Assembly: GCA_034927815.1 (NCBI GenBank)
Contig: JAYFPK010000020.1
Span: 1 to 64,000 of the forward strand
Reading direction: 5' to 3'
Origin: Limiplasma sp034927815
GTDB taxonomy: Bacteria; Bacillota; Clostridia; Christensenellales; Aristaeellaceae
Length of the DNA stretch: 64,000 nucleotides
Below the pieces are notes generated by a model, which saw only the letters and a program-made list of their open reading frames with translations, had not been told where the DNA came from and ran no database searches. Below, piece by piece: positions 40,744 to 48,734 of the stretch. Position numbers and translations under genes: made by a program. The number at the start of each line of letters is the position of its first letter. The first letter of the stretch is position 1.

Positions 40744-41373
40744 GTGAACATTATCTTTTTAGGACCTCCCGGCGCGGGCAAGGGCACGCAGGCGCAGATC
40801 ATCTGCGCAAAGCTGGGGATTCCGCAGATCTCCACGGGCGACATGCTTCGCGCCGCCATCGCGGCAGGAACCCCCACGGGCCTGAAGGCCAAAGCCTTCA
40901 TGGACGCGGGAGAGCTGGTTCCCGACGAGGTGGTCATCGCCTTGGTCCAGGAGCGGGTGGCCCAGCCGGACGCCGCGAAGGGCTACATTCTGGATGGCTT
41001 TCCCCGCACTGTGGAACAGGCCCAGGCCTTGGAGAAGATCGCCTCCATGGACGCGGTCATCAACCTGGCGGTGAAGGACGAGGTGCTGGTGCACCGGATT
41101 TCCGGGCGGCGCTGCTGTCCCCAATGCGGAGCCCCCTATCATGTGGATCTTCTTCAGGGGGAGACCACCTGTTCCGCCGACGGCGCGACGCTGATCCAGC
41201 GGGAGGACGACAAGGCGGAAACGGTGCTAAGCCGTTTGAAGGTCTACCACCAAAAGACCGCGCCCCTGATCGATTACTACCAAGCCAAAGGGCTCCTGAA
41301 AAACATTGACGGGGACCGGAGCCTGGAGGAGATCAGCGCCCAGATCCTGGCGACCCTTGAGGCGATCCGATGA
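40744..41373 (+). CDS. adk: Adenylate kinase
   Basis: A 209-residue enzyme interconverting ATP+AMP and 2 ADP. P-loop GPPGAGKGTQAQ at residue 7, STGDMLRAAI, and DGFPRTVEQA. The lid has CPQC and CSAD, a C/C/C/D metal site of the zinc-lid type. GTG start at 40744 with AAGGAGG upstream. It overlaps map by 4 bp. Confidence 0.97.
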   Translation: MNIIFLGPPGAGKGTQAQIICAKLGIPQISTGDMLRAAIAAGTPTGLKAKAFMDAGELVPDEVVIALVQERVAQPDAAKGYILDGFPRTVEQAQALEKIASMDAVINLAVKDEVLVHRISGRRCCPQCGAPYHVDLLQGETTCSADGATLIQREDDKAETVLSRLKVYHQKTAPLIDYYQAKGLLKNIDGDRSLEEISAQILATLEAIR

Positions 41374-42146
41374 TTTACCTGAAAAACGCCCAGCAACTGG
41401 AACTGATGCGCAAGGCCGGAGCCTTGCTCTACGAGGTGCTTTGCCGGCTGAAGGAAGCCGTCAAGCCCGGGGTAAGCACCGCCGCCCTGGATGTGTACGC
41501 GGAGCAGCTGATCCGCAAGCACAAGGCGATCCCCTCCTTTTTGGACTATCACGGCTATCCCGCCACGTTGTGCACCTCCCTGAACGACCAGGTGGTCCAT
41601 GGCATTCCCTCGGAAAGCGTGTTTCTCAAGGAAGGGGACATCATTTCCATCGACTGCGGCCTGGTGCTGGAGGGGTGGCAGGCGGACAGCGCCTTTACCG
41701 TAGGCGTGGGCACCATTTCCCCGGAAAAGCAGCAACTCATCGACGCGACGGAGGAATGCTTCTTCAAGGGGGCCCGCAAGGCGGTCCTGGGGAACCATGT
41801 AGGGGACATCGGCCACGCGGTGCAGGCCTACGCCGAGAGCTTCGGCTACGGCGTGGTGCGGGATTTGACCGGACATGGCATCGGCCGCAACATGCATGAG
41901 GAGCCCAGCGTACCCAACTTTGGCAAACCGGGCCACGGCGTGAAGCTGCGCCCGGGGATGACCCTGGCGGTGGAGCCCATGATTGCCATGGGGGACTACC
42001 ATGTCAACGAGCTGGAGGACAACTGGACCATTGTGACCGCCGATGGCAGCCTCTGCTCCCACTACGAGCACACCCTTGTGATCAACGAGGAAGGCCTGCC
42101 GGAGCTTCTCACCTTTCCGGGGTTTGTCCTGACGGAGGAAGCGTAA
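41370..42146 (+). CDS. map: Methionine aminopeptidase, type I
   Basis: A 258-residue metalloprotease that removes N-terminal Met. The metal ligands are visible: IISIDCGLVLEGWQADSAFT (two Asp), LTGHGIGRNMHEEPSVPNFG (His), VEPMIAMG (Glu) and SHYEHTLVI (Glu). Length is that of a minimal type I enzyme without SH3-binding extension. Starts within adk's stop. Confidence 0.97.
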   Translation: MIYLKNAQQLELMRKAGALLYEVLCRLKEAVKPGVSTAALDVYAEQLIRKHKAIPSFLDYHGYPATLCTSLNDQVVHGIPSESVFLKEGDIISIDCGLVLEGWQADSAFTVGVGTISPEKQQLIDATEECFFKGARKAVLGNHVGDIGHAVQAYAESFGYGVVRDLTGHGIGRNMHEEPSVPNFGKPGHGVKLRPGMTLAVEPMIAMGDYHVNELEDNWTIVTADGSLCSHYEHTLVINEEGLPELLTFPGFVLTEEA

Positions 42147-42509
42147 GTGAAGGCCATCATTCCCTTTGACGTGGGGCGGTTGGCGGTATCCACACAGGGG
42201 CGGGACCAGGGCCGGTGGATGGTGGTGGTAGGGAGCTTGGACCAGGAGCACGCCCTTGTGGCCGACGGCGGGTTGCGCAAGCTGGAAAAGCCCAAGAAAA
42301 AGCGCCTCAAGCACCTCAGGGCCACGCCCTATGTAGCCCGGGAAATTGCCCAGGCCCTCAGCCAGGGCAAGCACCTGCTCAACAGCGACGTTCGCAAGGC
42401 GATTTCCGCCGCCCAGGACGCGGCCGGGCAGGCCGCCCAAAGCCAAGGACAGGAAGGGGGCCCGGCCCCCAAAAACCAGAAGGAGGAATGCGCACTTGTC
42501 AAAGAGTGA
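42147..42509 (+). CDS. KOW-domain RNA-binding protein
   Basis: A 120-residue protein. The first half has a KOW/L14e-like fold (PFDVGRLAVSTQGRDQGRWM and a VADGGLRKLEKPKKKRLKHL basic segment); the second half is glutamine/alanine rich and probably disordered. In Clostridia a gene of this type lies between map and infA, but its role at the ribosome is unknown. GTG start right after the map stop; the end overlaps infA by 14 bp. Confidence 0.85.
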   Translation: MKAIIPFDVGRLAVSTQGRDQGRWMVVVGSLDQEHALVADGGLRKLEKPKKKRLKHLRATPYVAREIAQALSQGKHLLNSDVRKAISAAQDAAGQAAQSQGQEGGPAPKNQKEECALVKE

Positions 42510-42717
42510 TGTCATTGAAATGGAAGGCACGGTTATCGAGGCGCTTCCCAACGCAATGTTCCAAGTGGAGCTCCCCGGCGGGCACCGGATCATGGCACAT
42601 ATTTCGGGAAAGATGCGCATGAACTTCATCCGCATTTATCCCGGCGACAAAGTAACCATCGAAATGTCGCCTTACGACCTGACGCGGGGCCGCATCACGT
42701 GGCGCAGCAAGGGTTGA
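42496..42717 (+). CDS. infA: Translation initiation factor IF-1
   Basis: A 73-residue OB-fold protein with DVIEMEGTVIEALPNAMFQV, GHRIMAHISGKMRMNFIRI and PGDKVTIEMSPYDLTRGRIT. The start is TTG at 42496, 9 nt after GGAGG; it lies inside the KOW gene, and the frame upstream is a shadow. A TTG start for infA could limit its translation. Confidence 0.96.
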   Translation: MSKSDVIEMEGTVIEALPNAMFQVELPGGHRIMAHISGKMRMNFIRIYPGDKVTIEMSPYDLTRGRITWRSKG

Positions 42718-42774
42718 TGATGGTTGGATTTTGCGGCGGGAGCCTTCCCGCCCCAGGCAAAGGAGGTAAACCGC

Positions 42775-42888
42775 ATGAAAGTTCGTCCCTCGGTGAAACC
42801 GATTTGTGAAAAGTGCAAGATCATCCGCCGCAAAGGCCGCGTGATGGTGATCTGCGAGAATCCCAAGCACAAGCAAAAGCAGGGCTAA
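42775..42888 (+). CDS. rpmJ: 50S ribosomal protein L36
   Basis: A 37-residue protein, MKVRPSVKPICEKCKIIRRK onward, with the C-x2-C...C...H zinc site of the C+ form. AAGGAGG at 7 nt upstream. Too short for many ORF lists. It is the last gene before the inverted-repeat element. Confidence 0.97.
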   Translation: MKVRPSVKPICEKCKIIRRKGRVMVICENPKHKQKQG

Positions 42889-42946
42889 GGGAAGCGGTTC
42901 GGGAGCTCTGCCCCCGAATCCCCCAGGGACTTTGTGCCTGGACCCA
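42889..42946. repeat. G/C-rich palindromic intergenic repeat
   Basis: A TTCGGG-AGCTCTGC-CCCGAA hairpin is followed by CCCAGGGAC...GTGCCTGG. The style matches the other G/C-rich repeats of this window. It directly precedes the left arm of the 74-bp inverted repeat. Confidence 0.4.
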
Positions 42947-43020
42947 CTTTCGGGAATGCTCTTCACGGGCGTTCCCGATTTTTAGGATTCCGGGGCAACC
43001 ACTATATGTAGTCCCTACCC
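42947..43020. repeat. Left arm of a perfect 74-bp inverted repeat
   Basis: The reverse complement of these 74 bases is found without a mismatch at 43115-43188. Outside the arms similarity drops to a GACCC/GGGTC remnant. The arm carries an intrinsic terminator (42950-42983) and an ACTATATGTAGT near-palindrome (43001-43012). Confidence 0.95.
42950..42983 (+). terminator. Intrinsic terminator after rpmJ, inside the left arm
   Basis: A 10-bp stem with one wobble (42950-42959 with 42969-42978), 9-nt loop and TTTTT at 42979-42983. It would end the adk-rpmJ transcript. Confidence 0.8.
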
Positions 43021-43084
43021 TTGCGGATACCCCAATTTTACGAAAATTTTCCACCGGAATGGACTTCATACTTGTAAAAAAGTG

Positions 43085-43113
43085 TTGTTCCAGGCCGGAA
43101 AGTATGCTATACT
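43085..43113 (+). promoter_or_regulatory. Extended -10 promoter of rpsM-rplQ, between the repeat arms
   Basis: TTGTTC (43085-43090), a 17-nt spacer and TGC-TATACT (-10 at 43108-43113). Transcription would start about 43120, within the first bases of the right arm. Confidence 0.75.
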
Positions 43114-43114
43114 A

Positions 43115-43188
43115 GGGTAGGGACTACATATAGTGGTTGCCCCGGAATCCTAAAAATCGGGAACGCCCGTGAAGAGCATTCCCGAAAG
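43115..43188. repeat. Right arm of a perfect 74-bp inverted repeat
   Basis: Exact reverse complement of 42947-43020, separated by 94 bp. As transcribed from the internal promoter, the arm becomes the start of the rpsM leader. Confidence 0.95.
43152..43185 (-). terminator. Mirror terminator in the right arm
   Basis: The inverted copy of the left-arm terminator; on minus it has stem, loop and TTTTT. It would block antisense transcription arriving from the rpsM side. On plus it has no T tract after the stem and should be read through. Confidence 0.65.
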
Positions 43189-43295
43189 GCGGGGTCTTGG
43201 GCCCGGCTCCGCTCTCTCTACGCGGACAAGGCCAACTTCAAGAGACCCTTCGCCCTAGCGGGCATGGTGAACATATTCAGGAGGGGGACATACTC

Positions 43296-43673
43296 ATGGC
43301 ACGTATCGCGGGCGTAGACCTGCCCAGGGAAAAACGTGTGGAAGTCGGGCTTACGTACATTTTCGGCATCGGTCTGGCGACTTCTCAGAAGATCATCAAA
43401 GAGACCGGACTCAGCCCCGACACCCGCGTAAAGGATCTCACCGAACAGGAAATCAGCAAGCTTCGTGAGTACATCGAGCATCATGTGAAGGTGGAGGGCG
43501 ATCTTCGCCGGGAAGTATCCCTGAACATCAAGCGCTTGGTGGAAATCGGCAGCTACCGCGGCGTTCGTCACCGCCGCAGCCTGCCCGTTCGCGGACAGAA
43601 CACCAAGACCAACGCGCGCACCCGCAAGGGCCCCAAGCGCACCATCGCCGGTAAGAAGAAGGCCACCAAGTAA
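43296..43673 (+). CDS. rpsM: 30S ribosomal protein S13
   Basis: A 125-residue protein with ARIAGVDLPREKRVEVGLTY and RGVRHRRSLPVRGQNTKTNA. It contacts 50S and P-site tRNA. ATG 43296, GGAGGG upstream. First gene of the alpha operon, behind the inverted-repeat promoter. Confidence 0.98.
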   Translation: MARIAGVDLPREKRVEVGLTYIFGIGLATSQKIIKETGLSPDTRVKDLTEQEISKLREYIEHHVKVEGDLRREVSLNIKRLVEIGSYRGVRHRRSLPVRGQNTKTNARTRKGPKRTIAGKKKATK

Positions 43674-43716
43674 GCGGGCCCAACGATTGCTGATGTAACA
43701 TGGAGGGATAAACACA

Positions 43717-44118
43717 ATGGCACCCAAGCAAAAGTTAAAGAAGGTTTCGCGCAAGCGTCGTGAGAAAAAGCTTGTGGAACGTGGCGCAGCGCATATCCGT
43801 TCTTCCTTTAACAACACCATCGTCACCCTGACCGATACCAACGGCAACGCCCTGAGCTGGGCCAGCGCCGGCGGGCTGGGATTCCGTGGCAGCAAGAAGT
43901 CCACGCCCTTCGCCGCCCAGATGGCCGCTGAAACCGCCGCCAAGGCCGCCATGGAGTTCGGCCTCAAGACCGTGGAGGTCTATGTCAAGGGCCCCGGTTC
44001 CGGCCGGGAAGCCGCCATCCGCAGCCTCCAGGCCGCGGGCCTGGAAGTCAACATGATCAAAGACGTTACACCCATTCCGCATAACGGATGCCGTCCGCCC
44101 AAGCGTAGAAGAGTGTAA
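43717..44118 (+). CDS. rpsK: 30S ribosomal protein S11
   Basis: A 133-residue protein with AAHIRSSFNNTIVTLTD, GGLGFRGSKKSTPFAAQMAA and the C-terminal PIPHNGCRPPKRRRV. Platform protein near the Shine-Dalgarno helix. Confidence 0.98.
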   Translation: MAPKQKLKKVSRKRREKKLVERGAAHIRSSFNNTIVTLTDTNGNALSWASAGGLGFRGSKKSTPFAAQMAAETAAKAAMEFGLKTVEVYVKGPGSGREAAIRSLQAAGLEVNMIKDVTPIPHNGCRPPKRRRV

Positions 44119-44142
44119 GAGAATCGAGGAGGTACAAAAATT

Positions 44143-44769
44143 ATGGCTAGATATACCGATTCCGTATGCCGTATGTGCCGCCGCGAGGGCACCAAGCTCT
44201 TTTTGAAGGGTGAAAAATGCTTCTCGTCCAAGTGTGCGGTGACCCTTCGGCCCACCCCTCCCGGCCAACATGGCCAGGCCCGCCAGCGCAAGGCCAGCGA
44301 GTATGGCCTTCAGCTCCGGGAAAAGCAGAAAGCCCGCCGCGCGTACGGCCTGATGGAAGGCCAGTTCAAGCGCACCTTTGTCCGGGCCACGGGCATGAAG
44401 GGCATTACCGGCGAAAACCTGCTCCAGCTGTTGGAGCTGCGCCTGGATAACGTGGTGTACCGCTCCGGGTTGGGCTCCAGCCGTGCCCAGGCCCGCCAGT
44501 TCGTTACCCATGGCCTGATCACCGTCAACGGCAAAAAGGTGGACATCCCCTCTTACAGTACCAAGGTGGGGGATGTGATCAGCGTACGCTCCACCCGCAA
44601 GGATATGGAGCACTTCAAGGTCGTGAAGGAAGGCGTCAGCCGCGTGGTACCCAAGTGGATCACCACCGACGCTCCCAACCTCACCGCCACCATCGCCTCG
44701 CTGCCCGCCCGGGATGACGTGGACCTCACCTTGCAAGAGAACATGATCGTTGAGTTCTACTCTCGTTAA
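44143..44769 (+). CDS. rpsD: 30S ribosomal protein S4
   Basis: A 208-residue primary 16S binder with the S4 domain VYRSGLGSSRAQARQFV. The N-terminus has CRMC, then CFSSKC, the zinc-binding C+ form. In other bacteria S4 represses the alpha operon. GGAGG upstream. Confidence 0.98.
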   Translation: MARYTDSVCRMCRREGTKLFLKGEKCFSSKCAVTLRPTPPGQHGQARQRKASEYGLQLREKQKARRAYGLMEGQFKRTFVRATGMKGITGENLLQLLELRLDNVVYRSGLGSSRAQARQFVTHGLITVNGKKVDIPSYSTKVGDVISVRSTRKDMEHFKVVKEGVSRVVPKWITTDAPNLTATIASLPARDDVDLTLQENMIVEFYSR

Positions 44770-44821
44770 CCATGTGCGCTTCTCCCTCAAACAACAGGCC
44801 TGAAACAGGAGGGTACATCGA

Positions 44822-45766
44822 ATGATCGAAATCGAAAAAGCGCGGATTGAGTGCGTAGAGATGAGCCAGGACAACCGGTATGGCAGATTCATCATCGAGC
44901 CCCTGGAGCGCGGCTTCGGGCACACCTTGGGCAATGCCCTGCGCCGTGTGCTCCTCAGCTCTCTGCCCGGGGTGGCGGTGACCGGAATCTCCATTGACGG
45001 CATCCAGCACGAGTTTTCAACGGTTCCCGGGGTGACGGAGGACGTTACCGAGATGATCCTCAACCTCAAGAACCTCTCCGCCAAGCTCTATTCCGACCAG
45101 CCCAAGACCGTCCTTCTGGACGTTCGCGGCCCGGCGGAGGTGAAGGCGGGGGACATCGGCGTGGACGATGAACTGGAGATTATCGATCCTGACCTGCACA
45201 TTGCCACCCTCAACGAGGATGCCCATTTGCAGATGGCCCTGACCCTGGACAAGGGCCGCGGCTATGTCAGCGCCGATAAAAACAAGTCCGTGAATATGCC
45301 CATCGGGTTCATCCCCATGGACTCCATTTTCACGCCCATCCGCAAGGTCAACTATACCGTAGAGGACACCCGTGTAGGGCAGATCACCGACTACGACAAG
45401 CTGACCCTGGAGGTATGGACCAATGGCAGCGTCCAGCCGGACGAAGCCGTCAGCCTTTCCGCGAAGATCCTGACCGAGCACCTGAGCCTCTTTGTCAGCC
45501 TCACCGACCAGGTGATGCCCGTTTCCTTTGCCGACCAGGAGGACGACAAAAAGGAAAAGGTGCTGGAAATGACCATCGAGGAGCTGGACCTCAGCGTTCG
45601 CGCTTACAACTGCTTGAAGCGCGCGGGCATCAACACGGTGGCCGAGCTGGTGCAGCGCAACCAGGAAGACATGATGAAGGTTCGCAACCTTGGCCGCAAG
45701 AGCCTGGAGGAAGTGGAGCAGAAGCTGGAAGCCCTGAACCTCTCCTTGCGCCCCAGCGACGAGTAA
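44822..45766 (+). CDS. rpoA: RNA polymerase subunit alpha
   Basis: A 314-residue protein. The N-terminal dimerisation domain has IIEPLERGFGHTLGNALRRV and SSLPGVAVTGI; the C-terminal domain (about 245-310) has LDLSVRAYNCLKRAGINTV and VRNLGRKSLEEVEQKL, the DNA and activator contact surface. Normal length and place between rpsD and rplQ. Confidence 0.98.
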   Translation: MIEIEKARIECVEMSQDNRYGRFIIEPLERGFGHTLGNALRRVLLSSLPGVAVTGISIDGIQHEFSTVPGVTEDVTEMILNLKNLSAKLYSDQPKTVLLDVRGPAEVKAGDIGVDDELEIIDPDLHIATLNEDAHLQMALTLDKGRGYVSADKNKSVNMPIGFIPMDSIFTPIRKVNYTVEDTRVGQITDYDKLTLEVWTNGSVQPDEAVSLSAKILTEHLSLFVSLTDQVMPVSFADQEDDKKEKVLEMTIEELDLSVRAYNCLKRAGINTVAELVQRNQEDMMKVRNLGRKSLEEVEQKLEALNLSLRPSDE

Positions 45767-45798
45767 GCACCTATTTGTGCATAAGGAGGAACGTACCC

Positions 45799-46308
45799 AT
45801 GGCACAACGCAAATTGGGCCGTCCGGCGGACCAGCGCAAGGCGCTGCTCCGCAATCAGGTTACCAACCTGATTTGGTATGGCCGTATTGAAACCACCGAG
45901 GCTCGCGCCAAGGAAGTGCGCCGGGCTGCAGAGCGCTTGATCACCTTGGCTATCAACGAGTGCGACAACACCGTGGAAGTCACCAAGGAAACCCATAACG
46001 AAAAGGGCCAGCTGGTAACGCTGAACGTCGTCAACGACGCGCCCAGCAAGCTCCACGCCCGCCGGATGATCCTCTCCTACCTGTACGAGCTCAAGGATGT
46101 CCGCAAGAAGGACGAGGACAAGGACGACTACAAGGAGCGCACCAAGGATGTGAAATATCCCGTGGTGGAAAAGCTCTTTCGGGAGATCGGCCCCAAGTTC
46201 AAGAAGCGCAATGAGGAAAAGAAGTGCGCAGGCGGCTACACCCGCATTTACAAGCTGGGGCCCCGCCGTGGCGACGCCGCCGAAATGTGCGTGATTGAGA
46301 TTCTGTAA
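45799..46308 (+). CDS. rplQ: 50S ribosomal protein L17, long form
   Basis: A 169-residue protein; the common form is about 115-125. The core is standard (RKLGRPADQRKALLRNQVTN, YTRIYKLGPRRGDAAEM), but there are two charged insertions, one after ITLAINECDN and one around DEDKDDYKERTKD. Long L17 proteins of this type occur in some Clostridia, so this is a lineage trait rather than an error. ATG 45799 with AGGAGG upstream. Confidence 0.97.
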   Translation: MAQRKLGRPADQRKALLRNQVTNLIWYGRIETTEARAKEVRRAAERLITLAINECDNTVEVTKETHNEKGQLVTLNVVNDAPSKLHARRMILSYLYELKDVRKKDEDKDDYKERTKDVKYPVVEKLFREIGPKFKKRNEEKKCAGGYTRIYKLGPRRGDAAEMCVIEIL

Positions 46309-46350
46309 AACACAAGGCCCTGCCTTGGGTTTGGATCACCCTGCGTGGTC

Positions 46351-46398
46351 AGCCAAAACCCGCTCCGCAATACGCTGGAGTGGGTTTTGGCTGTTTTT
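46351..46398 (+). terminator. Intrinsic terminator of the ribosomal superoperon
   Basis: A 16-bp stem with one G-U pair (46351-46366 with 46377-46392), 10-nt loop and TTTTT at 46394-46398. Confidence 0.92.
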
Positions 46399-46613
46399 GA
46401 TATGGAAGGGGGAAAGATAGGCCATGGAGCATGTGGCGGCTCCGCCTTTTCCATTGCGGCGGTTGCCATCAGCCGGAAGAAAAGATGCCGTCAGGGACAG
46501 CGGGAGGGGGAGCTTTGCGTCTTTTCCCATCCCCTGGCAACTGCGCAGGAGCCACCTCAACCCCTGGAATGAGAGCGCCGCTGTTCCGCCGTTCCGCTCC
46601 CGCCCCCCGGCCT

Positions 46614-47591
46614 CTAGGCCGGTCCAAATACCGCCTGCCTAAGGGCCCGCAGCGTGGCGGGCACATCCCCGGCGGCGATCAGGCCGTCGATGCGCTCCAC
46701 CCCCAGCCGCTCCACCACCCGGTCATAGTCCATCATGCAGCGGATGCTCTCCTCCACGGCGTCAAAGGGGTCTTCCCGGTAGGGGAAGATATCCACGGAC
46801 AGGTAGCCCTGGTAGCGGTATTTCTTCAGCAGATAGAAAATTTCCAGGGCCTCGTTCAGATGAACGGAGCCCACGATCATGTCGTCGTCCCAGGCGCCAT
46901 AGTTGTCGTTCACATGCACATTGTACAGGGCCTCGTGGCGCATGGCCAGCATCAAAGAGGGCCCCGCGCCCTGGCCGCCGCAAAGCACATGGCCGGTATC
47001 CACGGTAATCCCCAGGTTCTCCCGCCGGCTTTCCATGCGCAACAGCAACGCGGTTTGCACAGTGTCGATCAACGAGCGGTTGCGGGGCTCCCGGGCCTTT
47101 GGCTCCAGGGCCACGGGCATGCCCTGTGCATCGTCGCACAGCTCCCGCAAGCTCTCCAGGAGCGCCTCCCACTGGCTCCGGTAATCCGTCTGGAAGGCGT
47201 AGTCAAAGCCGTCTTGCCCAAGCCACAGGCTTACCCCCAGAGCCCCCAGCTCCCGGGCGTAGCCGATGGCGGCCTTGCACCGGGCCACCGCCTCCCGCCG
47301 GGTGCTCCTGTCCGCGGCGGACAGGGAACCAAACCGCCATTGGCGCTCCCCATAGGTCCAGGCATTCACATAGGTCACCCGCAGCGGCCCTAGCGCGTCC
47401 CGAAGCGCGTCCACGTCCGCCGGGGTTTCCGTGCCCCTGTGGTGCAGCTCCACGCCCTGGGCCACGCCCCTTTCGTTCATGGACCGCAGCACCTGGGGGA
47501 TGGTCAGGGCCGCCTCCTTGTAGCCGGAGCGCAGGTAGCGGTCCCCGGTTTGGCATAGGGACCCCGCAATGAAGGAATACCGGTCAGTCAT
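46614..47591 (-). CDS. Sugar phosphate isomerase/epimerase, xylose-isomerase-like TIM barrel
   Basis: A 325-residue protein of the AP-endonuclease-2/xylose isomerase superfamily. Likely metal ligands are visible: Glu in MPVALEPKA, Asp and His in GITVDTGHV, His in LYNVHVNDNYG, and an acidic residue in LSVDIFPYRED. The superfamily includes isomerases, epimerases and, in keto-glycoside pathways, eliminating lyases; the exact reaction is unknown. The start overlaps the next upstream gene by 8 bp, so the two are translated together. Confidence 0.8.
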   Translation of the reverse strand: MTDRYSFIAGSLCQTGDRYLRSGYKEAALTIPQVLRSMNERGVAQGVELHHRGTETPADVDALRDALGPLRVTYVNAWTYGERQWRFGSLSAADRSTRREAVARCKAAIGYARELGALGVSLWLGQDGFDYAFQTDYRSQWEALLESLRELCDDAQGMPVALEPKAREPRNRSLIDTVQTALLLRMESRRENLGITVDTGHVLCGGQGAGPSLMLAMRHEALYNVHVNDNYGAWDDDMIVGSVHLNEALEIFYLLKKYRYQGYLSVDIFPYREDPFDAVEESIRCMMDYDRVVERLGVERIDGLIAAGDVPATLRALRQAVFGPA

Positions 47592-48459
47592 GTTCCACAG
47601 CCTCCATTTCCCGGCGCAAAAAGCCCACGGCCTCGGCTAGTTCCTCATCCACGTCCCGGCTTAGGACGCGCCAGATGTTCATGCGCCCGGCCACGGAGCC
47701 GTAAGGCCCGGGCAGCGTCTCCAGGGCGATCACGCCCCCGTACCCGGCGTCCCGAAGCGCCCGGAAGATAGCCCTCCAGGGGATATGCCCATGCCCGGGC
47801 AAAGAGCGGTCGTTTTCGCAGGCGTGGAAGTGCAGCAGCCTTTGCCCCGCGTGCCGGATGGCCCCGGGCGGGTCGGCCTCCTCCATGTTCATGTGGAAGG
47901 TATCCAGCAGCACGCCAAGGGCAGGGCTGCCCGCCATTTCCACCGCGCTGAGAGCCTCCGCGCAGGTGTTCACCAGGGGCGACTCAAACCGGTTCACCGC
48001 TTCCAAGCAAAGGCTGATTCCGCAGGTCCGGGCCGTTTCGGCGGCCTCTCCCAGCGCCTGGGCGGCCCGCCGGACAACGGGCTCCCGCTCCCCTTCGATG
48101 CCGGGAGGGAAGTGCTTTCCCACCCCGGTCAAAATCCCGCCAAGAGCTGTGCCGCCCATGGCGCTCACCATGCGGATATCCTCCTGGAGCCTTTGGATTC
48201 CCGCGGCCCGGATGGCGGGGTTTTCATGGGAAACATCCGTTTCCGGCGTCAGGGCCGTAGCAAAGGTGAGGGCGAGCCCCAGCCGCGCCGCTTCACCGGC
48301 GAGGTCCTCCCGGACCTCCGGGGGCAGGGCCCGCACCTTGGGGGCGCTCATCTCCAAGCCATCCAGCCCGGCGGCCTTGGCCCGGCGCAGGCAGTCCAGC
48401 CAATCCACATCGTCCGATGTGGCCAAAAAGGCATAGTAGATGCTCAGCTTGTTGTTCAT
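47584..48459 (-). CDS. Ketose 3-epimerase-like protein
   Basis: A 291-residue TIM barrel close to the D-tagatose/D-psicose 3-epimerase family: LCLEAVNRFES (Glu ligand), LGVLLDTFHMNMEE (Asp), FHACENDRSLPGHGHIPW (His and Arg) and VIALETLPG (Glu). These match the metal and sugar-contact motifs of ketose 3-epimerases, though the sugar is not known. Start ATG 48459 within AGGA/GGGAG context; the frame to 48570 is not supported. It is first gene of a two-gene operon with its own promoter. Confidence 0.85.
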   Translation of the reverse strand: MNNKLSIYYAFLATSDDVDWLDCLRRAKAAGLDGLEMSAPKVRALPPEVREDLAGEAARLGLALTFATALTPETDVSHENPAIRAAGIQRLQEDIRMVSAMGGTALGGILTGVGKHFPPGIEGEREPVVRRAAQALGEAAETARTCGISLCLEAVNRFESPLVNTCAEALSAVEMAGSPALGVLLDTFHMNMEEADPPGAIRHAGQRLLHFHACENDRSLPGHGHIPWRAIFRALRDAGYGGVIALETLPGPYGSVAGRMNIWRVLSRDVDEELAEAVGFLRREMEAVEHD

Positions 48460-48541
48460 AGGGTCCTTTCTCCCATCCTGGGACAGTCGCCGCGCGCTTG
48501 CATCCCCTTCGTTCTTGCTGCGAAGGGCTTTGTTTGCTTGT

Positions 48542-48570
48542 AGTGTAGGGGCATCCGGGCGGAGCGTCAA
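48542..48570 (-). promoter_or_regulatory. Promoter of the two isomerase/epimerase genes
   Basis: On minus, TTGACG (48565-48570), a 17-nt spacer and TACACT (48542-48547). It is back-to-back with the promoter at 48684-48711. Confidence 0.7.
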
Positions 48571-48683
48571 TAGGGCAAGTTCATGATTTTATTGCCGAAA
48601 CCCACGCTCCTTTCCAGGCGGAGGGAGGGAAGGAGGCCCGCCAACATCGCTGGTTTGATAAGGAAAATGGATAAATCCATATA

Positions 48684-48711
48684 TTGTCATCCCTCCTGGA
48701 GGCTGTATAAT
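48684..48711 (+). promoter_or_regulatory. Promoter of the Gfo/Idh-ThuA operon
   Basis: TTGTCA (48684-48689), a 16-nt spacer and TATAAT (48706-48711), 23 nt before the start codon, so the leader is very short. Confidence 0.75.
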
Positions 48712-48734
48712 GAGTGAAAAGGAGTGAAGGGCCT

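Noticed and set aside
42947..43188. Active phase-variable promoter switch
   Set aside because: Layout fits, but no recombinase gene is nearby and inversion would silence rpsM-rpoA-rplQ, so I keep it only as an alternative to be tested.
45799..46308. L17 length as a frameshift or fusion error
   Set aside because: The extra residues are two in-frame charged insertions like those of L17 in some Clostridia, and conserved core motifs follow them.
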